This document shows, one piece after another, positions 1 to 9,478 of a stretch of 57,131 bases of DNA. The position numbers and the translations under genes are program-made. The notes beneath the pieces were generated by a model. That model saw nothing but the letters and a program-made list of their open reading frames with translations, made no database searches and was not told the DNA's origin. The stretch lies in NCBI GenBank assembly GCA_027483605.1, contig JAIXUE010000021.1:1-57131 (forward strand), given 5' to 3'. Position 1 is the first letter of the stretch, and every line of letters begins with the position of its first letter. Source of the stretch: Cryomorphaceae bacterium (GTDB lineage: Bacteria > Bacteroidota > Bacteroidia > Flavobacteriales_D > Crocinitomicaceae).

Positions 1-3000
1 GCTTCAACTGGAGCAGTAACAGGCGTGAACGCTGGTACAGTAACGATTACTTACACAGTAACTAATGCTAACGGTTGTACAAACACTTCAACTGCAACAG
101 TAACTGTGAACGCGTTACCAACTGTAGCGGCAATCACAGGAGCAACCAATATCTGTTCAGGATTAACGACTCAATTAGAAAGTGCAACAGCAAACGGTGT
201 TTGGTCATCTAACAACGCTGCTGTAGCAACTGTATCTGCAACAGGTGTTGTAACGGGTGTATCTGCTGGCTTAGCTACAATTACCTACACGGTAACAAAC
301 GCTAGCGGCTGTATTTCTTCTGTTTCAGCTGACATCAACGTAAATAGCGGTGTAACCGCAACAATTACGGCGGGCGGTCCTACTACATTCTGTGCAGGTG
401 GTTCTGTAACCTTAACTGCAAGCACTGGCGCAAGCTACTTGTGGTCTAACGGTGCACAGACACAGTCTATCACTGTAAATGCTGGTGGTTCTTATTATGT
501 AACAGTAACAACAGCAGCAGGATGTTCAAATACTTCAGCTGCAACAATCGTAACGGTTAACCCGCTTCCAACAGCAAATATCTTGGCTAACGGTCCATTG
601 ACCTTCTGCCAAGGTGGTTCGGTTACATTGAGCGCAAGCCCAGTTGTAGCAGGAAACACTTACTTGTGGTCTAATGGAGCAACTACAGCTTCAATCAACG
701 TGACTTCAAGTGCGACAATTACCGTAACTGTGACTAGCGCTGCTGGTTGTTCAACGACTTCATTGCCAACTTCTGTCAATGTCTTCACGAACCCGTCAGC
801 TACGATCACAGCGTCAGGAGCAACTACCTTCTGCCAAGGCGGTTCAGTAACCCTTACAGCAAACTCGGGAACAGGCTTCTCTTACCAATGGTCAAATAAC
901 ACCAACAACCAAGTAATGACAGCAACTACAGCAGGTTCTTACACTGTTACAGTAACTGACGCTAACGGTTGTTCGGTAACATCAGCGCCAACAGTAGTTA
1001 CTGTAAATGCTTTACCTACAACAGCTGCTATCACGGGTACAAACTCAGTTTGTATTGGTGGCACAACCCTCCTCAGCACAACGGCTACCAACCCTGTTTG
1101 GTCTTCTGCCAATACCGCAGTTGCAACAGTTGCAGCTAACGGTCTTGTGACTGGCGTGAGTGCAGGAACAGTAGTGGTATCTTATACAATCACCAATGCA
1201 AACGGATGTACCAACACTGCAAGTGTAACTGTAACTGTGAATCAATTGCCAACGGCTGCTATTGCAACAGTAGGCGCAACTACTTTCTGCCAAGGCGGAT
1301 CAGTTACGCTTCTTGCATCTAACGCACCAGCGGGCATGACTTACACTTATCAATGGCGTTTGAATGGTACGGCTATCACAGGCGCTACATCAAACACATT
1401 CGTAGCAAATGCTTCCGGTAACTATTCAGTAACCATCACCACTAACAGTGGCTGTGCAGCTACATCTGCTGCAACTACTGTAACAGTGAATCCACTTCCA
1501 GTATTAGCAGCAAATACAGGTTCTGCTTCAGTTTGTGAGAACGGAACAGTAACCTTAGCGAATGCCCAAGCTGGTGGTTTGTGGTCTACTTCAAACAACA
1601 CAATTGCAACCATTAATGCTGTAACAGGTCTTGTAACCGGAGTGAATCCAGGTACAACGACTTTGACTTACACCTTTACTAATGCAAATGGTTGTACCAA
1701 TAGTGTTTCTACCAACTTTACAGTGAATGCGCTACCAGCAGCTGTAATCACAGCTAACGGTTCGACAACATTCTGTCAAGGTGGTTCAGTAGTCTTGACA
1801 GCAAATGCAGGTTCATCTTACCTCTGGAGCAACGGTCAAACAACACAGTCCATCACAGTGAGCAACACTGCTGACATCACTGTTACCGTAACCAATGCAA
1901 ACGGATGTTCAGCTACTTCAGCTATTACTTCAGTAGTGGTGAATGCCTTACCAGTTGCGAACATCACTTCATTGAACGGAAACAGCTTCTGTCAAGGTGG
2001 TTCAGTTACGCTAGTAGCTTCAACTGGTTCTTCTTATGCATGGTCTAACGGCGCATTTACACAAAGTGTAACTGTATCATCGACACAAACGCTAACAGTA
2101 ACTGTAACAAATGCAAATGGTTGTACAGCAACTTCTGCACCGTTCACGGTTACTATGAACCCAGCTCCAGTAGCAACCATTACTGCTAACGGCCCAACCA
2201 CATTCTGTGCGGGTGGTTCAGTAACCTTGTCTGCTCCGGCTGCTGCTTCTTACCTCTGGAGTTCAGGTGAAACAACACAAACAATTGTTGCTTCTGTCGA
2301 CGGACCATACACGGTAACGATCACTAACGGAAACGGTTGTAGTGCTACATCAGCAAATATGAACATTACTGTCAATAACTTGCCAACTGTTCAATCTATT
2401 GCTGGTAACAACACGGTATGTGCTGGTTCTACAACAACACTTACAAACGCAACAATTGGTGGTACTTGGACCTCTTCAAACACGGCTATTGCAACTGTAT
2501 CAACTACAGGTGTAGTAACAGGTGTGGCTGCAGGTACAGTAACCATGACTTACACGGTAACGAATGCTGCTGGATGTTCGAATGCAGTTAGCTTCAACAT
2601 CACAGTAAACGCGACACCAGTCCTTACTGCAATTGCAGGAACAGCTGTTGTTTGTGAAGGCGCAACAACATTGTTGGCAAACGCACAAGCAAACGGCACT
2701 TGGTCTTCATCTGATGTAGCTATTGCAACAGTAGCTGCCAATGGAGTTGTAAGTGGTGTAAACGCTGGTTCAGCGACAATTACTTATACTTATACAAATG
2801 CTGCAGGCTGTACTTCAAGTGTAAGCCAGGCGTTGGTTGTCAATGCATTGCCAACTGCTGTGATTACAGCTTCTGGTGCGACAACCTTCTGTGCTGGTGG
2901 TTCAGTTACTTTGACTGCACCTGCAGGTATGACATACGCTTGGTCTACAGGTGAGCCTACACAGTCTATCACTGTGAGCGCTTCAGGTGCCTACGCTGTA

Positions 3001-4407
3001 ACTGTAACAAATGCAAATGGTTGCGCTGCAACATCTGCACCAGTCGCGGTAACGGTGAATGCACTTCCAACTGTAGCTATTGCAAACATCGGTGCAACAA
3101 CATTCTGCCAAGGCGGTAACGTTACATTGATTTCACCATTGAATTCAACATATTCTTACGCTTGGTCTAATGGTGCAACTGCAATTACAGGTGCAACTAG
3201 CAACACTTATGTTGCAACTGCTTCTGGTTCATACGCACTTACTGTAACAGATGCCAACGGTTGTACAGCAACTTCAGCGGCAATCCCAGTAACAGTAAAT
3301 GCATTGCCAGTAGTTACTGCAACTGCGAACGGTGCAACAACATTCTGTCAAGGCGGTTCTGTAACGATCAACGCTGCAGGTGCTGCAACATACGTTTGGA
3401 GCAACGGTGCAACAACACCATCAATTACTTTGAATGCTTCTGAAGTTGTAACCGTAACAGGTACAACAGTAGACGGATGTAGTTCAGTGAGCAATGCCAT
3501 CTCAGTTGTTGTGAATCCATTGCCAAATGCAACGATTTCATCAAGTGGTTCTACGGCATGTCTTGGTTCTTCAGTGACCTTAACTGCTAACGGTGGTGCT
3601 ACTTACTCTTGGAGTAACGGTTCTACTAACCAGTCTATCACTGTGACTGCAGGTAACACTTATACAGTTACTGTAACAAGTGCTGCCGGATGTACTTCAA
3701 CAGCTTCTGAAACAGTAACATTCAATGCCAACCCAGCGGTTACTATTGCGGCTAACGGCCCAACAGTATTCTGCCAAGGTGGTTCATTGACCCTTACTGC
3801 AACAGGTGGTGCAAACTATGTTTGGAGTAACGGTGATCAAGGTGCAGCAACGACTGTAACGCAGTCGGGCGCATACTTCGTAACGGTTACGAATGCAGCA
3901 GGATGTACAACGCAGTCTTCAATTGTAAACGTAACTGTAAATGCTGCTCCAGTAGTAGCTGCCATTACAGGTGCAAACACAGTTTGTGAAGGCGGTAACA
4001 TGACCTTAACATCTGCTACACCAGGTGGGGTTTGGACGTCTGCAAACAACTTCATCGCTACAATTGACGGTGCAGGTAACGTAACAGGCTTGAACGCAGG
4101 TTCAACAACGATTACTTACACGGTTTCTAACAACGGTTGTACTGCAACTGCAGTTGCTCAGGTGAATGTCTTGAACAACCCAGTTACACCAACGATTACA
4201 GCAAGTGGTGCAACGTCTGTTTGTCCTGGAGGTTCTGTAGTGTTGTTCGCTTCGAATGCTGCGAACTACCAATGGAGCAATGGTCCGACAACTCCGTTCA
4301 TCGTAGCGACTCAGTCTGGCGCTTATACAGTAACTGCAACAGGCTTGAACGGCTGTTCAGCAACGTCTGTACCAGTGAACGTCTTTATCGGCGACAACAC
4401 GGCACCA
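1..4407 (+). repeat. Tandem Ig-like domain repeats of two classes (A and B)
   Basis: About 20 degenerate coding repeats of roughly 220-240 bases. With A for the FCxGGSVTL type and B for the Big_2 type, the visible order is B(partial) B A A A B A B A A A B B A A A A A B A. Linkers are nearly always V-N-x-L-P or a close variant. Short DNA words coding TTFCQGG recur almost unchanged, which suggests repeat gain by recombination. Long open frames on other strands in this stretch are artefacts of the biased composition. Confidence 0.85.
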
Positions 4408-5412
4408 GTGATTACAGCTCCTTTGAATGTAACAGTTACACCAAACCTTGGCTGTGAAGCAATTGGTGTCACGTTAGGTACTCCAGTAACTTCAGACAAC
4501 TGTTCTGTAGCTTCTGTAAGCAATGATGCGCCTGCGATCTACCCAATCGGTACAACTACCGTAACTTGGACAGTCACAGATGCTTCTGGCAATACTTCAA
4601 CAGCTACACAGTTAGTAACTGTTGTTGACCAAACAGCTCCAACAGCGCTTGCGCCAGCAAACGTAACTGTGTCTTCAAATAATTTCTGTGAAGCTACAGG
4701 TGTTGACTTAGGCTTGCCGTTTGCAACTGATAATTGTACTAACAACTTGGTGATCACAAACAATGCACCAGCGACATACCCACTCGGTACAACTACAGTA
4801 ACCTGGACAATTACCGATGCAGCTGGAAACATCACAACTGTTGATCAAACAGTAACTGTTGTTGACCAAACTGCTCCGGTTGTATTGTTGGCTAATACAT
4901 CTGTTATCCTCGATGCGGATGGTAACGCTTCAATCGGTTTTGAAGACCTAGACAATGGTTCATTCGACAACTGTGGAATTGCAGGCGCTGTACTCAGCCA
5001 ATCTGCCTTCGATTGTTCGAATGTTGGTAACAACCTCATTTCAGTAACCCTCACAGACAACAACGGCAACCAAACTACTGCACAAGTAATGGTAACGGTT
5101 GTAGCTTCTGATGCTTGTGGCGGTTCGAACTGGGCTGGTCCGGCTGTTCCAGATGCCTTCACACCGAATGGAAACAACTACAACGACACATGGGTAATCC
5201 CAGGTCTCGAGGGATACAATACAAAAGAAATGGCAGTATACAGCCGTTACGGAACGCTTGTTCATTACAGTGGCCAGTACAACAACGATTGGGATGGTAC
5301 ACTCTTGAATACTGGCACGCCAGTTCCGGATGGTACATACTACTACATTCTTAACCTTGACGGTGGTAAACAACTCAATGGTTACGTATATATCAACCGT
5401 GTTAAACAATAA
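1..5412 (+). CDS. Giant Ig-repeat adhesin, T9SS type B sorting domain (5' partial)
   Basis: The frame is open at base 1, so the N-terminus and signal peptide lie outside the window; 1803 codons are visible. The protein is a string of about 75-80 residue Ig-like domains of two kinds. One has a TTFCxGGSVTL strand followed by YxWSNG and ends in an NGC motif (13 copies). The other resembles the Big_2 family, with WSSxNxxIATV and GVxAG motifs (6 full copies plus a partial one at the left edge). Each domain has one Cys pair, probably an internal disulfide. From about 4408 come two HYR-like domains and a third related one, then a gliding-motility-type (type B) C-terminal domain from about 5131 (PDAFTPNGN, DWDGT, VPDGTYYY). 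Such proteins are exported by T9SS and exposed on the surface as adhesins. The SprF-like gene 20 bases downstream supports this. Striking: almost no Lys, Arg or His before residue 1742. The ligand is unknown. Confidence 0.92.
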   Translation, partial: ASTGAVTGVNAGTVTITYTVTNANGCTNTSTATVTVNALPTVAAITGATNICSGLTTQLESATANGVWSSNNAAVATVSATGVVTGVSAGLATITYTVTNASGCISSVSADINVNSGVTATITAGGPTTFCAGGSVTLTASTGASYLWSNGAQTQSITVNAGGSYYVTVTTAAGCSNTSAATIVTVNPLPTANILANGPLTFCQGGSVTLSASPVVAGNTYLWSNGATTASINVTSSATITVTVTSAAGCSTTSLPTSVNVFTNPSATITASGATTFCQGGSVTLTANSGTGFSYQWSNNTNNQVMTATTAGSYTVTVTDANGCSVTSAPTVVTVNALPTTAAITGTNSVCIGGTTLLSTTATNPVWSSANTAVATVAANGLVTGVSAGTVVVSYTITNANGCTNTASVTVTVNQLPTAAIATVGATTFCQGGSVTLLASNAPAGMTYTYQWRLNGTAITGATSNTFVANASGNYSVTITTNSGCAATSAATTVTVNPLPVLAANTGSASVCENGTVTLANAQAGGLWSTSNNTIATINAVTGLVTGVNPGTTTLTYTFTNANGCTNSVSTNFTVNALPAAVITANGSTTFCQGGSVVLTANAGSSYLWSNGQTTQSITVSNTADITVTVTNANGCSATSAITSVVVNALPVANITSLNGNSFCQGGSVTLVASTGSSYAWSNGAFTQSVTVSSTQTLTVTVTNANGCTATSAPFTVTMNPAPVATITANGPTTFCAGGSVTLSAPAAASYLWSSGETTQTIVASVDGPYTVTITNGNGCSATSANMNITVNNLPTVQSIAGNNTVCAGSTTTLTNATIGGTWTSSNTAIATVSTTGVVTGVAAGTVTMTYTVTNAAGCSNAVSFNITVNATPVLTAIAGTAVVCEGATTLLANAQANGTWSSSDVAIATVAANGVVSGVNAGSATITYTYTNAAGCTSSVSQALVVNALPTAVITASGATTFCAGGSVTLTAPAGMTYAWSTGEPTQSITVSASGAYAVTVTNANGCAATSAPVAVTVNALPTVAIANIGATTFCQGGNVTLISPLNSTYSYAWSNGATAITGATSNTYVATASGSYALTVTDANGCTATSAAIPVTVNALPVVTATANGATTFCQGGSVTINAAGAATYVWSNGATTPSITLNASEVVTVTGTTVDGCSSVSNAISVVVNPLPNATISSSGSTACLGSSVTLTANGGATYSWSNGSTNQSITVTAGNTYTVTVTSAAGCTSTASETVTFNANPAVTIAANGPTVFCQGGSLTLTATGGANYVWSNGDQGAATTVTQSGAYFVTVTNAAGCTTQSSIVNVTVNAAPVVAAITGANTVCEGGNMTLTSATPGGVWTSANNFIATIDGAGNVTGLNAGSTTITYTVSNNGCTATAVAQVNVLNNPVTPTITASGATSVCPGGSVVLFASNAANYQWSNGPTTPFIVATQSGAYTVTATGLNGCSATSVPVNVFIGDNTAPVITAPLNVTVTPNLGCEAIGVTLGTPVTSDNCSVASVSNDAPAIYPIGTTTVTWTVTDASGNTSTATQLVTVVDQTAPTALAPANVTVSSNNFCEATGVDLGLPFATDNCTNNLVITNNAPATYPLGTTTVTWTITDAAGNITTVDQTVTVVDQTAPVVLLANTSVILDADGNASIGFEDLDNGSFDNCGIAGAVLSQSAFDCSNVGNNLISVTLTDNNGNQTTAQVMVTVVASDACGGSNWAGPAVPDAFTPNGNNYNDTWVIPGLEGYNTKEMAVYSRYGTLVHYSGQYNNDWDGTLLNTGTPVPDGTYYYILNLDGGKQLNGYVYINRVKQ
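4408..5106 (+). other. HYR-like domains of the adhesin
   Basis: Two clear HYR-type modules (about 4408-4641 and 4642-4878) share DNC, YPxGTTTVTWT and VVDQTAP motifs. A third, more divergent module (about 4879-5106, FDNCGIAGA, LTDNNGN) follows. HYR domains are Ig-fold extracellular modules often found just before sorting domains in Bacteroidota adhesins. Here they form the membrane-proximal stalk before the C-terminal domain. Confidence 0.75.
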
Positions 5413-5432
5413 GAAGTCATAGACAATTAGAT

Positions 5433-6353
5433 ATGAAAAAGATCAATAGCATCATCTTGACATTGGGCGTAGTGCTTGTGAGTTTTAACTCACAAGCACA
5501 AGACCCGAACTATCGTCAAAATCAGTTCAATGCGCTCATGCTGAATCCGGCTCAGGCGGGAGCTAACTCCTACAATGATATCACTACGCTTGCCAATACG
5601 CAGTGGACGGGTTTACGTGGAGCACCAAAAACCATGACGCTTTCAGGTAATTTCAACATCCTCAAAAACTTTGGTATCGGTGTTTCGTTGTTACAAGATG
5701 AGTTAGGTCCGGTGAAGTCTACGCAGTTTGCCGTCAACGGAGCTTACCATTTGAAGTTGAACAAGGATTGGCGACTTTCTGTTGGCCTTAGAGCGATTGC
5801 AGGTAACACTACCGTGAATCTACTTGATTTGACCACTCCGGTACCGATGGATCCAGACATGATGACCAACATGACAACTGGTTTGCAATTCAATGCAGGT
5901 TATGGTTTCTTGTTGTATCACAAAAATTTCTATGTTGGGTTCTCTCAACCTAGAATTGGCGAGACTTATTTCAAAGACCGCAACATGAATATGTTCGTAG
6001 ATGCACGCGGTGGATATGTAGGATACTTAGGAGGTAACATCAAGATGGGGCCAGTTTGGACCTTACGTCCAAATGCAGTAGGTCGTCATATGGTTGGCTT
6101 GCCGTTTACCTTAGACATGAATATGATCATGTCCCACAAAATTGGATTTGACTTCGGTATGAGCTATCAGTTGAATAGTGCAATCGGTGCTATCTTGGGT
6201 TATGATTTTAACAGTAAGTTCTACCTTGGTTATTCATATACCTATCCAGTGAGTCAAATGAATACTGTTGCAATTCAATCACACGAACTCGCACTGCGTT
6301 ACAAATTCAATAATAACGCAAGTCGTTGTCAAGGTCCACGTTTTTTCAATTGA
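5433..6353 (+). CDS. PorP/SprF family T9SS outer-membrane protein
   Basis: A 306-residue protein with a cleavable signal peptide ending near NSQAQ, then the family hallmark QFNALMLNPAQAGAN (residues about 30-45) and a predicted outer-membrane beta-barrel rich in alternating aromatic strands. PorP/SprF proteins are T9SS accessory barrels; SprF is needed for surface localisation of SprB, whose type B sorting domain resembles that of the gene directly upstream. The 20-base gap, shared strand and OmpA-family gene 5 bases downstream suggest one transcription unit. I infer that this is the dedicated partner of the upstream adhesin. Genomes of this group usually carry many paralogues, so calling it sprF or porP itself would be unsafe. 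Confidence 0.9.
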   Translation: MKKINSIILTLGVVLVSFNSQAQDPNYRQNQFNALMLNPAQAGANSYNDITTLANTQWTGLRGAPKTMTLSGNFNILKNFGIGVSLLQDELGPVKSTQFAVNGAYHLKLNKDWRLSVGLRAIAGNTTVNLLDLTTPVPMDPDMMTNMTTGLQFNAGYGFLLYHKNFYVGFSQPRIGETYFKDRNMNMFVDARGGYVGYLGGNIKMGPVWTLRPNAVGRHMVGLPFTLDMNMIMSHKIGFDFGMSYQLNSAIGAILGYDFNSKFYLGYSYTYPVSQMNTVAIQSHELALRYKFNNNASRCQGPRFFN

Positions 6354-6358
6354 TATAA

Positions 6359-8344
6359 ATGACTGTAATTCGTCAGTTTCTCTTAGTTCTTGTTGCAGGA
6401 GCTTTCAGTTCATTAGGGTGGACTCAAACGAAGTCTTTTGACCAGTTTGATATTACTTTAACGTCGGCTTGCTTCAATACGCCATATGACGATTTTGCCA
6501 CGCGCAAATTCGCTGACAAACTTTTTGTGCTATCAGCAGCCAAGAACGCTTGTGAGGACATCGACATGGATGAGTTTGCAAAAAAACCATTTTCTGACCT
6601 ATACGAAGTCAATGGATGTCAACTCAAAGACCCGTTCTTATTAAGTGAAGAGACCAAATCTCAAATGATGATCAATACCTGTTACTACGACGGACCGATC
6701 AGTACCAATGCAAAAGGAGATTTGTTGTTCTTTACCAATAACCATGGCTCAGACAAAAACGAGAAATTAACGATATATTACTCTACTAAGAATGCATCTG
6801 GGGAATGGACAAAACCGCAACCGGTTCCGTTCAATAATGACAAGTATAATGTAACGCATCCTTACTTTGACGAAAAGAATAAGATGCTATACTTTTCTTC
6901 TGATATGCCAGGTGGATCTGGTGGTATGGATATCTACAAATGCACTTTTGACAACGGTAAATTTGGTCAAAAAGAAGCTGTTCGTTTTGTAAATACAGAC
7001 AAGAACGATATTTTTCCAATTGTCTACAAGGATAAATTATACTTTACATCCCAAGGGCATAAGTCTATAGGGGGTTACGATTTGTTCGTCATGGAGAACT
7101 TTGAAATCAATTCTCTTGGCGCGCCGTTTAACACAGCTTTTGATGATTTAGCTATCTTGTTTACAGATGACAAGAATGGTTACATCACTTCTAATAGAGC
7201 GACGAGCGGTGCTACAGACGATATTTATGCTTTCAACCTCAAAGAAAAGTTTGTCGACAAGCAACTTGATTACCTTGTAACAGACGCACAGTCTGGCGAG
7301 CCAGTTGCAGACGTAGCAATTCGTATCATTGACGATTCAACAGGAATTGTCTTATTTACCGGTACAACTAATGAGTTGGGTAGCCTGTCTCAATTTTTGG
7401 ATAGTATCCCACTTGAATCAAAAATGCGCATGAAAATCTTCCTTGATAAGGAAGGTTATATCTCTAAAGAAATAGCATTTGAAATCGTGGTTAAAGACTC
7501 CAATACAGTCCAGGTGTCTAACTTAATCGACCTTACGCTAGAACCGCTTTCACTTGAGCAAGAAATTACAGCCTTGTTAGGTCTCAAGTCAATCTATTAT
7601 GATTTTGACAAAGCCGACCTTCGTCCGGATGCAATTATTGAATTGGATAAAGTAGTTCGCTTCATGAACAAGCATCCTAAAATAGAGGTGGAATTAGGTT
7701 CACATACGGACTGCAGAGGACCTGCAATTTACAACCAAGATCTCTCCAATAGAAGAGCGACAAACGCGGCCAACTACATCAAAGCTAGAATTTCAAGTCC
7801 TGAGCGCATTACCTATAAAGGATATGGCGAAACACAACTCAAAGTAGATTGTCCTTGTGAAGGAAGAATTCGTTCTAAATGTTCTGACGAAGAAAACCAG
7901 CTCAATCGCCGTACTGAATTCATCATTAAGTCACTTAATATTTCGACTGGAACGGCTAAAGTTGCTGCAAAAGGAGGAACGCAAACTGAAGGTGGCAACG
8001 TGAATTTTGTAATCAAGGATGAAGGCGCTGCAGATTTCCGACTCAACAACATGGAAGATGCAACTGATTTAAAAGGTGTTCATTTCCGTGTGCAGGTAGA
8101 GTCTTCTTCAGTGCGCATTCCAAATGCAACCTCTAAATTCAAGCGTGACGACGTCTATGAATATGAGCACGAAGGTAAATTCAAGTATTGTTTGGGCAGT
8201 GACCTACGTTCGCTAGATGAAGCCGTGAAGCTACAAACACAATTGCGAAATAGCGGTTATCCAGAGTCTTTTGTTGTTGCATTCAATAACAAAACACGCA
8301 TTTCTCTAGAACAAGCTAAAAAATTACTTTCTTCCGGACAGTAA
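6359..8344 (+). CDS. OmpA-family protein with PD40-like repeats and SPOR-like tail
   Basis: 661 residues with an N-terminal signal peptide (ending near GWTQT). Residues about 90-270 hold PD40/WD40-like propeller strands such as YFSSDMPGGSGGMDIY and FTSQGHKSIGGYDLF. Residues about 300-390 look like a carboxypeptidase-regulatory-like Ig domain (DAQSGEPVADVAIRI). Residues about 400-525 are an OmpA C-terminal peptidoglycan-binding domain: YYDFDKADLRPDA, then GSHTDCRG and NQDLSNRRA, which carry the Asp and Arg that bind diaminopimelate, and the Cys-rich insert common in Bacteroidota. The last 100 residues (VHFRVQVESSS to LEQAKKLL) resemble a SPOR-type fold, an unusual addition. It probably tethers the adhesin/SprF module to peptidoglycan. 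The family is often found after sprF-like genes, as here with a 5-base gap. Confidence 0.87.
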   Translation: MTVIRQFLLVLVAGAFSSLGWTQTKSFDQFDITLTSACFNTPYDDFATRKFADKLFVLSAAKNACEDIDMDEFAKKPFSDLYEVNGCQLKDPFLLSEETKSQMMINTCYYDGPISTNAKGDLLFFTNNHGSDKNEKLTIYYSTKNASGEWTKPQPVPFNNDKYNVTHPYFDEKNKMLYFSSDMPGGSGGMDIYKCTFDNGKFGQKEAVRFVNTDKNDIFPIVYKDKLYFTSQGHKSIGGYDLFVMENFEINSLGAPFNTAFDDLAILFTDDKNGYITSNRATSGATDDIYAFNLKEKFVDKQLDYLVTDAQSGEPVADVAIRIIDDSTGIVLFTGTTNELGSLSQFLDSIPLESKMRMKIFLDKEGYISKEIAFEIVVKDSNTVQVSNLIDLTLEPLSLEQEITALLGLKSIYYDFDKADLRPDAIIELDKVVRFMNKHPKIEVELGSHTDCRGPAIYNQDLSNRRATNAANYIKARISSPERITYKGYGETQLKVDCPCEGRIRSKCSDEENQLNRRTEFIIKSLNISTGTAKVAAKGGTQTEGGNVNFVIKDEGAADFRLNNMEDATDLKGVHFRVQVESSSVRIPNATSKFKRDDVYEYEHEGKFKYCLGSDLRSLDEAVKLQTQLRNSGYPESFVVAFNNKTRISLEQAKKLLSSGQ

Positions 8345-8347
8345 AAT

Positions 8348-9478
8348 ATGTTAGCGTCTAAGCTTCCACATGTAGGCACGACTATATTTTCAACAATGTC
8401 TGCGCTTGCACAGCAGTACGACGCCATTAATTTAGCACAGGGTTTTCCTAATTTCGATATAGATGCAGTTTTGCAAAACTGCCTTATAGAAGCTGCGCGC
8501 TCAAATGCGCATCAATACGCTCCCATGCCCGGCACCATGCAGCTGCGAGCGCAAATCGTTGACTTAATTTCCAAGCAATACAACAGGAACCTAGACCCTC
8601 AGGAGGTATTGGTTACAGCCGGAGCAACCCAAGCAATTTTTACAACCATACAAGCACTTGTGCATCAGGGTCAAGAAGTCCTGATATTAGATCCAAGTTA
8701 TGATTGTTACGAAGCGCCAGTCGTATTAACAGGTGCGCAGCCAATACGCATTCCGTTAGGCTTGGATTTCAGACCCAATTGGGCGCAAATAAGAGCGTCC
8801 ATTACAGCGAATACCCGAATGCTTATCACGAATAATCCGCACAATCCGAGCGGAACCATTTGGGGCCCCGATGATTTTGAGCAATTAGAAAGCATCATGC
8901 AGGACTTCCCTGATTTGTTGTTGTTGTCAGACGAAGTATATGAATTCATCGCTTTTGAGCAAGCGCATCAGTCCATCCATGAGCGGCCTCAAATTAGAGA
9001 CCGAGCCATTATCATCTCCTCCTTTGGTAAAACTTTTCACATAACGGGCTGGAAGATGGGCTACTTGGTCTGCGTTCCTGAGCTCATGAAAGAAATACAT
9101 AAAGTCCATCAGTTCTTGGTGTTTTCAGTTAATAGTGTCGCGCAACATGCACTTTCACTTTATTTAGCAAAAGTAGATATCCAGTCTTTAGCGCATTTTT
9201 ATCGGCAAAAGAGAGACATTTTTAGAAATGCCTTAGCAGAAAGCCGTTTTGAACTCCTGCCCGCCGAAGGCAGCTATTTTCAGGTTGCTAGTTATGCGGC
9301 AATTTCTGATGAACCCGATACCGATTTTTGCATCCGACTCACCAAAGAATTTGGTGTTGCTGCAATACCTTTATCTGTATTTAATGCCAATAGCGAAGAC
9401 CGTAAATTACTTCGCTTTTGTTATGCAAAAACCACAGAAACACTACACGCTGCAACGGATAAATTATGCAAGATTTAA
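8348..9478 (+). CDS. Methionine/kynurenine-type PLP aminotransferase
   Basis: 376 residues, a full-length class I/II fold type I aminotransferase. The N-terminal INLAQGFPNF segment and NPHNPSG and SDEVYEF motifs are typical of the KAT/YbdL subgroup. The PLP-binding lysine is in SSFGKTFHITGWK (about Lys228), and the phosphate-contact region follows. The closest described functions are methionine aminotransferase (E. coli YbdL) and glutamine transaminase K/kynurenine aminotransferase. It starts 3 bases after the OmpA-family gene, and its end overlaps the start of an omega-amidase-like gene by 13 bases. This suggests a transaminase plus omega-amidase pair that uses glutamine as amino donor, for example to regenerate methionine from its keto acid. 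The substrate cannot be read from sequence alone. Confidence 0.88.
   Translation: MLASKLPHVGTTIFSTMSALAQQYDAINLAQGFPNFDIDAVLQNCLIEAARSNAHQYAPMPGTMQLRAQIVDLISKQYNRNLDPQEVLVTAGATQAIFTTIQALVHQGQEVLILDPSYDCYEAPVVLTGAQPIRIPLGLDFRPNWAQIRASITANTRMLITNNPHNPSGTIWGPDDFEQLESIMQDFPDLLLLSDEVYEFIAFEQAHQSIHERPQIRDRAIIISSFGKTFHITGWKMGYLVCVPELMKEIHKVHQFLVFSVNSVAQHALSLYLAKVDIQSLAHFYRQKRDIFRNALAESRFELLPAEGSYFQVASYAAISDEPDTDFCIRLTKEFGVAAIPLSVFNANSEDRKLLRFCYAKTTETLHAATDKLCKI

Noticed and set aside
1045-5354. Many open frames of 60-120 codons on both strands within the left adhesin gene
   Set aside because: They lie in alternative frames of a repetitive Thr/Ala/Val/Asn-rich coding sequence, repeat with its period, and have no signal, domain or promoter of their own.
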